Shown here: positions 53,351 through 60,820 of the stretch, piece after piece
Numbering within the stretch: position 1 is the stretch's first letter
Layout of the letters: each line of letters begins with the position of its first letter
Assembly: GCF_009830105.1 (NCBI RefSeq)
Contig: NZ_WURB01000010.1
Coordinates: forward strand, 1 to 64,000
Reading direction: 5' to 3'
Source: Microvirga makkahensis
Lineage (GTDB): Bacteria > Pseudomonadota > Alphaproteobacteria > Rhizobiales > Beijerinckiaceae
DNA length: 64,000 nucleotides
Notes under the pieces: model-generated
What the model saw: only the letters and a program-made list of their open reading frames with translations
Databases searched by the model: none
What the model was told of the DNA's origin: nothing
Program-made: the position numbers and the translations under genes

Positions 53351-55126
53351 ATGCGTGATCTGCGCAAGACGGCATTGTGGCTCGGCCTGATCGGATCGGC
53401 CTCGTTCTTGTCTCTTTCCGCAACGGCGCAGACCATGACGAGCGATTCACCCGACGTCTCCCGGGCCGTTCCCGTACAAGCGCCTGCCGAGCCCGCATTC
53501 CGCAACGCGGATCCTCAACCTGCTCCGGCGCAGGAGAATTCGTCTCTCCGGGCCATCCCCTTGCCCGAGCCCGCACCGGTTCATCTCGATATCGTCGATC
53601 TGAGGCCAGAGCCCGCCATCGAGATTCCTCTGCCCGAAGCGGCCCCCGTCACGGTCCTCATGCAGCAGGACGTGCTGCGCATGACCGTCGAAGGAATGCT
53701 TGCGGACGATGCCATCATGCGCGACCTGCGCCTGTCTCCGAAGGAGCGCGAGGCCTTGAGGTCGTTCTATGCGCAGGCCGAGCGCCCACTGGCCTGGTCG
53801 CGTGACGGCGCCTTCACGCAGGCGGCCATGGGTGCGATCGCACGGCTGAAGTCCGCGGATGAGGACGGTCTGGATCCGACAGATTATCCCCTGCCCGACG
53901 TGACACTGCGCAAGGCTGCTTCTCCGGCGCAATGGGCCGAAGCCGATCTGAAGCTCTCCGCGTCCGTGATCCGCTATGCGCGCGATGCGCGGGGCGGACG
54001 CATCGAGCCTTCCCGCCTGTCGCCGCTGGTCACGCCGACCCTGACGCTCCCGGAGGCCGGCGAGGTTCTCAGGACGGTCGCCGTCGCAAGGGACGCGAAT
54101 GCAGCGCTGGCCTCCTACAATCCGCCCCATGCGGAGTATCGAGCCCTGAGGGAGCAGCTCGCGGAGCTGCGCGCCAGCCATCCCTCCACACCGAGCGTGC
54201 GCGTCCCCAAGGGACCTGCCCTTCGGGTCGGCATGAGGGACCCGCGCGTCCCGCTGATCCGCGCCCGCTTCAACCTGAAGGACGAGAACGACAGCAACGT
54301 CTACGACAGGCGCCTGGCCTCGGCGGTGGCCGCCTTCCAGAAGGAGAAGGGCCTGCCCACCAACGGCGTTCTCACGGCGCGGACGGTGGCCGCCCTCTCC
54401 GGTCCGTCGCTGGCCCGGCGCGAGGCCGATCTGATCGCCAACATGGAGCGTTGGCGCTGGCTGCCTCAGGACCTCGGATCACGCCACATCATGGTGAACG
54501 TTCCCGAATACCGCCTGCGGTTCGTGGACGGCGGCGAGGTCGCGCACGAGACGCGGGTGATCGTCGGCAAGGAACAATCTCAGACGCCAGTCTTCTCCGA
54601 GGACATGAAGTACCTCGTGGTCAACCCGTCCTGGACGATCCCGCCGTCCATCATGAAGAAAGAGATTCTGCCCGGCCTCGCCAACGATCCGTATTATGCC
54701 GCGAGGAAGGGTTACAAGGTCATCCGCAAGAACGGCCGCCTCATCGTTCAGCAGCCCCCGGGCGAGCGCAATGCACTGGGATACGTGAAGTTCATGTTCC
54801 CGAACCGGCACGCCGTCTATCTGCACGACACTCCCAACCGCAATCTCTTCTCGTCCGCCAAGCGCGCCTTCAGCCATGGCTGCGTGCGCGTGGAGAAGCC
54901 CTTTGCGCTTGCGGAGATCATCATGGGTGAGGACAGCAAATGGACTGAGAAGAGATTGCGCGGCCTGATCGGCAAAGGCGAGCGCACGATCTTCCTGCCC
55001 AAGCCGCTTCCGGTGCACCTGACTTATTTCACCCTCAGGGTCGACGAGAAGGGCTCCCTCAAGTCCTTTCCCGATCTCTACGGCCTGGACCAGAAGGTTC
55101 GAACGGCCCTGAACCTCGCGCGCTAG
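53351..55126 (+). CDS. L,D-transpeptidase family protein (YcbB-like)
   Basis: A 591-aa periplasmic enzyme that forms 3-3 cross-links in peptidoglycan. It has a signal peptide (about residues 1-26, ASFLSLSATAQ), a Pro-rich stretch, an N-terminal accessory domain, a PG_binding_1-like domain (DRRLASAVAAFQKEKGLPTN) and the YkuD catalytic domain with FSHGCVRVEKP, whose nucleophile is Cys511 and His509. The L,D-transpeptidase and the DUF882 peptidase downstream are likely a cell-wall pair. No strong operator is seen in the 106-bp upstream gap. Confidence 0.9.
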   Translation: MRDLRKTALWLGLIGSASFLSLSATAQTMTSDSPDVSRAVPVQAPAEPAFRNADPQPAPAQENSSLRAIPLPEPAPVHLDIVDLRPEPAIEIPLPEAAPVTVLMQQDVLRMTVEGMLADDAIMRDLRLSPKEREALRSFYAQAERPLAWSRDGAFTQAAMGAIARLKSADEDGLDPTDYPLPDVTLRKAASPAQWAEADLKLSASVIRYARDARGGRIEPSRLSPLVTPTLTLPEAGEVLRTVAVARDANAALASYNPPHAEYRALREQLAELRASHPSTPSVRVPKGPALRVGMRDPRVPLIRARFNLKDENDSNVYDRRLASAVAAFQKEKGLPTNGVLTARTVAALSGPSLARREADLIANMERWRWLPQDLGSRHIMVNVPEYRLRFVDGGEVAHETRVIVGKEQSQTPVFSEDMKYLVVNPSWTIPPSIMKKEILPGLANDPYYAARKGYKVIRKNGRLIVQQPPGERNALGYVKFMFPNRHAVYLHDTPNRNLFSSAKRAFSHGCVRVEKPFALAEIIMGEDSKWTEKRLRGLIGKGERTIFLPKPLPVHLTYFTLRVDEKGSLKSFPDLYGLDQKVRTALNLAR

Positions 55127-55315
55127 CCATCTCGGCGAGGGCCTCGACCATCGGCCCATGAGCGCCCCTCATGTGCACACGATATTTCCACACGATGCGT
55201 CGGCCCGTCTTTTTGCGCGGCACTTAACCTGAAGGTAACCGTCCTCGGCAAAGATCCTTTCACTATAAGCGATTACCGCATTCCCCGAAGTGCGGCGAGT
55301 GAGACGAGTATCCCA

Positions 55316-56989
55316 GTGAGAGTATTGCGTTCGGACGGCTTGGCGCGTCGCGCCGGCATTGGTCTTGCGGCCTTTCTGGCCGTCATGGTCGGCGGCGTAC
55401 GCGGCACGCAGGATGCCATCGCCAACGGCGACACGCGCACCCTGACCTTCTATCACAACAACACCAAGGAAACTCTCACCGTCACGTTCCGGCGCAATGG
55501 CCAGTACGATTCGGCCGCCCTCCAGCAGCTCAACTGGTTCCTGCGCGACTGGCGGCGGAGCGAGGCGACCCGTATGGATCCGCGCCTGTTCGACACGGTG
55601 TGGGAAGTCTACCGGGAGGTGGGCTCGAGGGCGCCCGTCCACGTGAACTCGGCCTATCGCTCGCCCCGGACCAACGCCATGCTGCGCCGCCGCTCCAGCG
55701 GGGTGGCCAAGAACAGCCAGCACATGCAGGGCAAGGCTCTCGACTTCTACCTTCCCGACGTGTCCGCGGCCCGTCTGCGCGCCGTCGGCATGAAGCTTCA
55801 GAGAGGCGGCGTCGGCTACTATCCCAACGCCTATACGCCTTTCGTGCATCTGGACGTCGGCAGCGTGCGCGCTTGGCCGCGCATGACCCGCGACCAGCTC
55901 GCGCGCATCTTCCCCGACGGCAAAACGGTGCATATCCCCGCCGACGGCAAGCCCCTGCCGGGCTACGAACTTGCCCGGGCCGAAGTGCTCGCCCGGGGCG
56001 GCTCCGTGGCGGGCTACAGCGCCTATGCGGATGCCGAAGAGGCCCTCGCCGCGCAGCAGCCGCGCCGCAAGAGCTTCTGGGCCACCCTCTTCGGCCTCGG
56101 CGACGACGAGGCGGAGGACGTGGAGGAAATCCGCACCGCGTCACGTCCCAGCAGCACGCTCATGGCGTCCCGCAGCGCCGCCGGCGGCTATTATGCGGAT
56201 GACGGCAATGCGTCGCCCATGGCGGCCCTGCGTCAGTACGAGAACAGGAATGCGCCGGCCGCGCGCCGGCCTCCCGCGCAAACCCCCGTGGCGGTGGCGC
56301 AGGCGCGGCCCGAGCCCCCGCCGGCCCCTTCGGTCATGGCCGCGATGGCGCCGGCTTTGCGCGAGGATCTTTCGCCGCCTGCGGCGGCTCCCCTGCCTCC
56401 CACCCGGATCAGCGGCCCGCCGAGCACGGTCGAGACAGCAAGCGGCCCGACGCTCGCCTGGCAGCAGGGTCCGAGCGCGCAGAGCGACCTGTCGATCGGC
56501 AAGGGCATGGCCTTTGCGCCGCTGCCGCCGCGCCGCCCGGGCGCGGGGACGGATGATGCAGCCGAAGCCACTGTTCTCGCCTATGCGCCTCTGCCGCCGG
56601 CTCGCCCCGGCTCGCTCGCCGCGACGAATCCGATCCCGGTGCTGAGCGAATTGCGCGGCTCGGCGGAGACCATGGTGGCAAGCTCCGCGCCCCTGCCCCC
56701 GCCCCGTCCCGACCGCGCCATCGTCGTGGCCGCCGCAAGCCCCGTCGATATTCCCGTCACCGGCTCGACTCCGAAGATCCCGGCGAAGAATACGAAAGCA
56801 GGCATGGCTGCGGCACCCGAGATCAAGGCTCCTCCGACCAAGGCGCCGCAGAAGCCGGTGACCGCGCTGAGCGCCCTGATGTCGGCCGAGCCCAGCATCC
56901 ATATGGGCTTCTCCAGCAAGCCCGTGGGGGACCTGGCGACGAACAGGTTCACGGGTCCGGCGGTCAAGCCGCTGCCGGTGGTGAGATGA
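55316..56989 (+). CDS. DUF882 (YcbK/M15-like) cell-wall peptidase with Pro-rich tail
   Basis: A 557-aa protein. It has an N-terminal hydrophobic segment (AGIGLAAFLAVMVGGVRG), then a DUF882/M15-like zinc peptidase domain with metal-binding His136 and Asp143 (SQHMQGKALDFYLPD) and His178 (TPFVHLDVG). From about residue 240 it is a low-complexity, Ala/Pro-rich tail with four copies of APLPPxR(P/I) at roughly 358, 400, 423 and 457. DUF882 proteins are inferred to cleave or edit peptidoglycan. The start is GTG. It lies 189 bp after the L,D-transpeptidase gene, and a terminator follows. Confidence 0.85.
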   Translation: MRVLRSDGLARRAGIGLAAFLAVMVGGVRGTQDAIANGDTRTLTFYHNNTKETLTVTFRRNGQYDSAALQQLNWFLRDWRRSEATRMDPRLFDTVWEVYREVGSRAPVHVNSAYRSPRTNAMLRRRSSGVAKNSQHMQGKALDFYLPDVSAARLRAVGMKLQRGGVGYYPNAYTPFVHLDVGSVRAWPRMTRDQLARIFPDGKTVHIPADGKPLPGYELARAEVLARGGSVAGYSAYADAEEALAAQQPRRKSFWATLFGLGDDEAEDVEEIRTASRPSSTLMASRSAAGGYYADDGNASPMAALRQYENRNAPAARRPPAQTPVAVAQARPEPPPAPSVMAAMAPALREDLSPPAAAPLPPTRISGPPSTVETASGPTLAWQQGPSAQSDLSIGKGMAFAPLPPRRPGAGTDDAAEATVLAYAPLPPARPGSLAATNPIPVLSELRGSAETMVASSAPLPPPRPDRAIVVAAASPVDIPVTGSTPKIPAKNTKAGMAAAPEIKAPPTKAPQKPVTALSALMSAEPSIHMGFSSKPVGDLATNRFTGPAVKPLPVVR

Positions 56990-56995
56990 AGAAGG

Positions 56996-57020
56996 AAGGG
57001 CCCCATCCGGGGCCCTTTTC
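56996..57020 (+). terminator. Intrinsic terminator after the DUF882 gene
   Basis: Stem AAGGGCCCC/GGGGCCCTT (9 bp, ATCC loop) followed by TTC. It lies between two converging genes. Confidence 0.75.
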
Positions 57021-57023
57021 ATG

Positions 57024-57884
57024 TCAGTCGCCGTGCCGGCGGCTGTAGCCGTTGCGCGGCGGGGAGGTCCATCCGGCGGGCGCGGCCTTCGGTTCGTAGA
57101 TCTCGACGAGCAGCGGATGGCACGCGGCCGCATCGCTCGAATGCTCCGAGCTGCAATCGCCGCCGGGACAGGCCGACAAGGCGCCGAGGAGATCGATCTC
57201 CGCGAAGAACTCGAGATAATCGCCCGGGCGCACGGGGCTCGCCTTCATGAAGTACTGTCCCGTGTCGCGGGTGAAGCCCGTGCACATGAAGACGTTGAGC
57301 ACATCGTGCACCGCGACCTCCACCGCCTCGCGCGGGCGGCCGACCCTGTCGGCGAGCGCGCGGGTGAGGTTCGAGTGGCAGCAATGGTGATATTCGTGGC
57401 CGGAGAGGAGCTTGTGCGTATAGGGATCGCAGCGCGTTCCGATCACGTCGTGCACGGAGCCGCCGAACTCGTCGAACCCGTACCAGTCGAGCGTATCGTA
57501 CGTGATGGTCGCCATGGGCCGCAGGTAAGGCAGACATGACCAGAGCTGGTCTCCGGTGGACAGATGCGTGCCGTGAAGCGCGCGCGTCTTGCCGGAGAAG
57601 AAGCGCTCGTCGAGGTCCTGCGCCGCCCACAGGTTCAGGTCTCCGACCTGCGGCCCCTCGATGCTGACGATGCGAAAGAAGAAGCCGGCCGGCACGGAGA
57701 AGCAGCGCGCCTCGCGCGGCGGAACGACCACTTCGTCCACCTTCCTCCAGCCCTCCCGCGCCGTCTGGTAGGCGACGAGATCCGGCCTTGGAAGAGTGTC
57801 GACCGGATAGCAGATGACCGGCGGGATCCTCCGGCGCTCCCCCGCGTCCTGGGGCTGAGTGACTTCGTTGCGCGCTTTCTTCAT
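57024..57884 (-). CDS. DUF1989 (urea carboxylase-associated) family protein
   Basis: A 286-aa protein of the DUF1989 family, which accompanies urea carboxylase/allophanate hydrolase in many bacteria but has no settled function. Seen: VPPREARCFSVPAGFFFRIV, the conserved GPQVGDLNLWAAQDLDERFF, HEYHHCCHSNLTRAL and the Cys-containing NVFMCTGFTRDTGQYF; His and Cys clusters suggest a metal site. The ATG at 57884 has AGGAGAG upstream. No urea-cycle or allophanate gene is next to it. Confidence 0.85.
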   Translation of the reverse strand: MKKARNEVTQPQDAGERRRIPPVICYPVDTLPRPDLVAYQTAREGWRKVDEVVVPPREARCFSVPAGFFFRIVSIEGPQVGDLNLWAAQDLDERFFSGKTRALHGTHLSTGDQLWSCLPYLRPMATITYDTLDWYGFDEFGGSVHDVIGTRCDPYTHKLLSGHEYHHCCHSNLTRALADRVGRPREAVEVAVHDVLNVFMCTGFTRDTGQYFMKASPVRPGDYLEFFAEIDLLGALSACPGGDCSSEHSSDAAACHPLLVEIYEPKAAPAGWTSPPRNGYSRRHGD

Positions 57885-58023
57885 GCATCTCTCCTGGCGA
57901 TCCGCTGGCCGTCGCCACGATATAGGAGGACGGCGCAGACGGCGACAACACAAGAGTTCGGCGACAAGACCTTTCGCCGGAGCCCGAATTCCTGTTCCAT
58001 GGCAGCGGAACCAGGATCGCACG

Positions 58024-58473
58024 ATGACGAACGCAGAGATCTCCCCACGCCTGCTCGAAGGCTATCCGCACCGGACCTCCGCCGAAATCCGCTACGCGGA
58101 TCTCGACCGGCAGGGGCATGTGAACAACGCGGTGTTCGCAACCTACTCGGAGATCGGCCGGGTCGCTTTCATGTACGATCCCGACCGTCCCCTCGCCCCT
58201 CCGGGCACGAGCTTCGTGATCGCCCGGCTCGTCATCGATTTCCGGGCCGAGCTGTTCTGGCCCGGCACCGTCGAGATCGGCACGGGAATTCTCAGGATTG
58301 GCCGAAGCTCCTTCACGCTGGCGCAGGGCATCTTCAACAAGGGACGCCTAGCCGCGACCGCAGAGTGCACCATCGTCCTGGTCGACGGGCGGACGCGCCG
58401 CTCGACGCCGCTTCCACCCGAGACGCTCGCGGCTCTGGAGCGGCTTCGCCTGCTGGATCCATCGCAGACGTGA
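58024..58473 (+). CDS. Acyl-CoA thioesterase (4HBT hotdog)
   Basis: A 149-aa hotdog-fold thioesterase with the signature AEIRYADLDRQGHVNNAVFA (catalytic Asp in DLDRQGHVNN) and IDFRAELFWPGTVEIG. It resembles YbgC but is a separate enzyme with a longer N terminus. Substrate unknown. It is divergent from the DUF1989 gene (140 bp between starts). Confidence 0.82.
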   Translation: MTNAEISPRLLEGYPHRTSAEIRYADLDRQGHVNNAVFATYSEIGRVAFMYDPDRPLAPPGTSFVIARLVIDFRAELFWPGTVEIGTGILRIGRSSFTLAQGIFNKGRLAATAECTIVLVDGRTRRSTPLPPETLAALERLRLLDPSQT

Positions 58474-58611
58474 GCCCCCGCATAGAGCCCATTGCCGGTA
58501 CCCCCTCCGGGCCTCCTTCCCCCCCTTTCGCCCTATGGCTCGTCTGCTTAAGGGTGATCGATTTGCGCGTTCCACGGCTCTAGACATCACGCGTGATGCG
58601 TGGAGCAGGCC

Positions 58612-58752
58612 ATGGATGACGAGGATGACGACCGACTTCTCGAGATTCAGCCCCGATCGCCCGCTACCGACGATCTCGCCCGAGCCATGGATTGGATCGG
58701 CCTGTCGGCCGCCGTGGGCATGATCGTATTCGCGGTAGTCCTCGCTGCGTGA
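58612..58752 (+). CDS. Very small single-helix membrane protein
   Basis: A 46-aa product: an acidic N terminus MDDEDDDRLLEIQPRSPATD, then a hydrophobic helix WIGLSAAVGMIVFAVVLAA and stop. GGAG lies 6 bases before the ATG. No family recognised. Too short for many gene callers. It sits alone between the thioesterase and the HWE kinase, with clear acidic-then-hydrophobic structure. Confidence 0.6.
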   Translation: MDDEDDDRLLEIQPRSPATDDLARAMDWIGLSAAVGMIVFAVVLAA

Positions 58753-58895
58753 CCGATTCTCGCAGGATGGCTCCCGCGACCGAAAAGTCAGCCCTCCCCC
58801 AGGCTTTGCCGCGTTCCGGACCGGAACCTTGACCTCCCCCGGCAATTCCTAACCCAATATACCTCCGAAACGAGCCCGATCAGGAGCGGAACTCT

Positions 58896-60608
58896 GTGGA
58901 CGCGCTCTTCAACCAGGCGACAGTCGGCCTTGCTGAGTGCGATCTGAGCGGGTGCATTCTGCGTGCGAACGACTATTTCTGCGCCATGCTCGGGCGCAGC
59001 CGCGAGGAGCTGCTCGGGCGGCACCTCAGCGACATCGTTCATCCGGACGATCTGCCGCGGACCGAAGCGCTCCTCGCCGGGCTGATGACGGAGGATCGGT
59101 ACGAGGTCGAGAAACGCTACCTGAAGCCGGACCGTTCGATCGTCTGGACCCGCAGCGCCGCGAGCCTCATCCGCAACGAGAGGGGCGAGCCCGAGAAGGC
59201 CCTGGCCGTATGCGTCGATATATCCGGCTACAAGGAGCTCGAACTGAGCCTGCGGGAAAGCGAGGAACGCTTCCGCCTGCTGGCGAACTCGGTGCCTGAT
59301 CTCGTCTGGGTCAGCAATGCCGACGGCCAGGTCATCTATACCAGCGATCGCTGGACCAAGTACACGGGACAGCCAGCGGACGAAGCCCTCGGCGAGGGGT
59401 GGCTCAGAACCGTTCATCCCGACGACGTCGAGCAGACAATGAAGATGTGGGCGGATGTTCGTGCCCGCGGCGCTCCTTACGAAACAGAGATTCGTTACCT
59501 TCGTCACGACGGCGTCTATCGCTGGCACGTCGTCAGGGCCAATCCTTACCGCCACTCCGAGAGCGGCGAGGTTCTGGCCTGGTTCGGCTGCTCCACGGAC
59601 ATTCATGCTCGCAGGCTGGCCGAAGCGACATTGCGCGAAAGCGAGCAGAGGCTTCGCGCCACTTACGAACAGGCGGCAATCGGGATCGGCGAAATCGACA
59701 CGAAGGGCCGTTTCCTTCGAGTCAATGAGCGGCTTTGCGCGATCAGCGGCTATGATCGCAGCGAACTGCTCGCCATGTCCCTGGAGGATATCACGTATCC
59801 GGAGGACTTGAGTGTCGAGGCCGAGATGTTCCGCAAGCAGATGTCCGGAGAGATCGCGTCCTACGCCCTCGAGAAGCGCATCATTCACAAAGGTGGGCAC
59901 CCCGTCTGGATCGGGGTTTCCGCCTCCCGGGTGGACGACCTGAACGGGCGCCCCCTCTACGGCATCCGGGTCATTCGCGACATTTCGGCCAGAAAGCACG
60001 CGGAGGCGAGTCAGGAACTGCTCATCAACGAGCTCAACCATCGGGTGAAGAATACGCTCGCGACCGTGCAATCCATCGCGCGGCAGACCCTGCACAATGC
60101 GCGCACGCCAGCGCAGGCTGTGGAGGATTTGGAAAGCCGCCTCCTGGCCCTGTCCCGGGCCCACGATGTCCTGACTCGCGAGAACTGGGAGGGTGCGCGC
60201 CTCTCGGACATCGTTGAGCAGGCCATCGCGCCCTACCTGAACCGGGGCAAGGGCCGTTTCCAGGTGAAGGGGCCGGAGACCCGCCTGACACCGCAGCAGG
60301 CACTCGCCCTCGCCATGGCGCTCCAGGAACTCGCCGTCAACGCCGCCAAATACGGCTCCCTGTCCAACGACGAGGGCCTGGTGAGCATCGAATGGTATCA
60401 TGAAGAGGCGGCGGACGGCCTGCACCTGCACCTCACCTGGCAGGAAAGCGGCGGTCCGCCCGTGGAGCCCCCGACCCGGCGGGGCTTCGGCACGCGGCTC
60501 ATCGAGCGCAGCCTCGCCCGCGAGCTCGATGCGCAGATGAAGATCGATTTTCTGCCGGAAGGAGTCGTCTTCACAGCGGACATCCCCGGCCTGGGCAAGG
60601 CGGCCTAG
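58896..60608 (+). CDS. PAS-sensor HWE-family histidine kinase
   Basis: A 570-aa soluble sensor kinase with no membrane segments. Three PAS domains are seen (about residues 1-115, 125-240 and 245-370), each ending in a PAC-like DISGYK, STDIHARR or RDISARKHAE. The HWE kinase module follows, with the phospho-accepting His382 in NELNHRVKNTLATVQSIA, an N-box MALQELAVNAAKYGSLS and the WxE-like TWQESGGPPVEPPTRRGFG that gives HWE its name. It is often paired with a response regulator; none is adjacent. The start is GTG. The kinase stop is one base before a family D repeat. Confidence 0.9.
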   Translation: MDALFNQATVGLAECDLSGCILRANDYFCAMLGRSREELLGRHLSDIVHPDDLPRTEALLAGLMTEDRYEVEKRYLKPDRSIVWTRSAASLIRNERGEPEKALAVCVDISGYKELELSLRESEERFRLLANSVPDLVWVSNADGQVIYTSDRWTKYTGQPADEALGEGWLRTVHPDDVEQTMKMWADVRARGAPYETEIRYLRHDGVYRWHVVRANPYRHSESGEVLAWFGCSTDIHARRLAEATLRESEQRLRATYEQAAIGIGEIDTKGRFLRVNERLCAISGYDRSELLAMSLEDITYPEDLSVEAEMFRKQMSGEIASYALEKRIIHKGGHPVWIGVSASRVDDLNGRPLYGIRVIRDISARKHAEASQELLINELNHRVKNTLATVQSIARQTLHNARTPAQAVEDLESRLLALSRAHDVLTRENWEGARLSDIVEQAIAPYLNRGKGRFQVKGPETRLTPQQALALAMALQELAVNAAKYGSLSNDEGLVSIEWYHEEAADGLHLHLTWQESGGPPVEPPTRRGFGTRLIERSLARELDAQMKIDFLPEGVVFTADIPGLGKAA

Positions 60609-60659
60609 AGCATCGGACTCGAAAAAGGTGGGATCCACTTCGGGGTCCTATCCGATGCT
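60609..60659. repeat. Family D-like inverted repeat after the HWE kinase
   Basis: Arms AGCATCGGA (60609-60617) and TCCGATGCT (60651-60659), 9 bp, surround a core with GGGATCCACTTC. It begins one base after the kinase stop. Confidence 0.6.
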
Positions 60660-60670
60660 CGATCCTTGAA

Positions 60671-60720
60671 AGCGCATCGCTCATGCGGACAAGCGGGTCC
60701 ACTTTTTCGCACGCTGCGCT
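60671..60720. repeat. Family D repeat (second, imperfect)
   Basis: AGCGCATCGCTCATGCGGAC to GGGTCCACTTTTTCGCACGC and CTGCGCT at the end: imperfect arms and the conserved TCCACTTTTTCGCAC core. It lies 10 bp from the previous copy, in the gap before the converging GGDEF-EAL gene. Confidence 0.55.
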
Positions 60721-60820
60721 GGCCCCCAGCGGCATTCATGATCCGGTCGATGCCGATCGCGGGTTTCACGAGCCTTGAGGCTGATGATCCCGGCCGGGGG
60801 ATGGGACAAGGTTCAAGGCT

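Noticed and set aside
58788-60638. Antisense ORF (616 codons) opposite the HWE kinase
   Set aside because: No domain recognisable; the plus strand carries intact PAS and HWE motifs.
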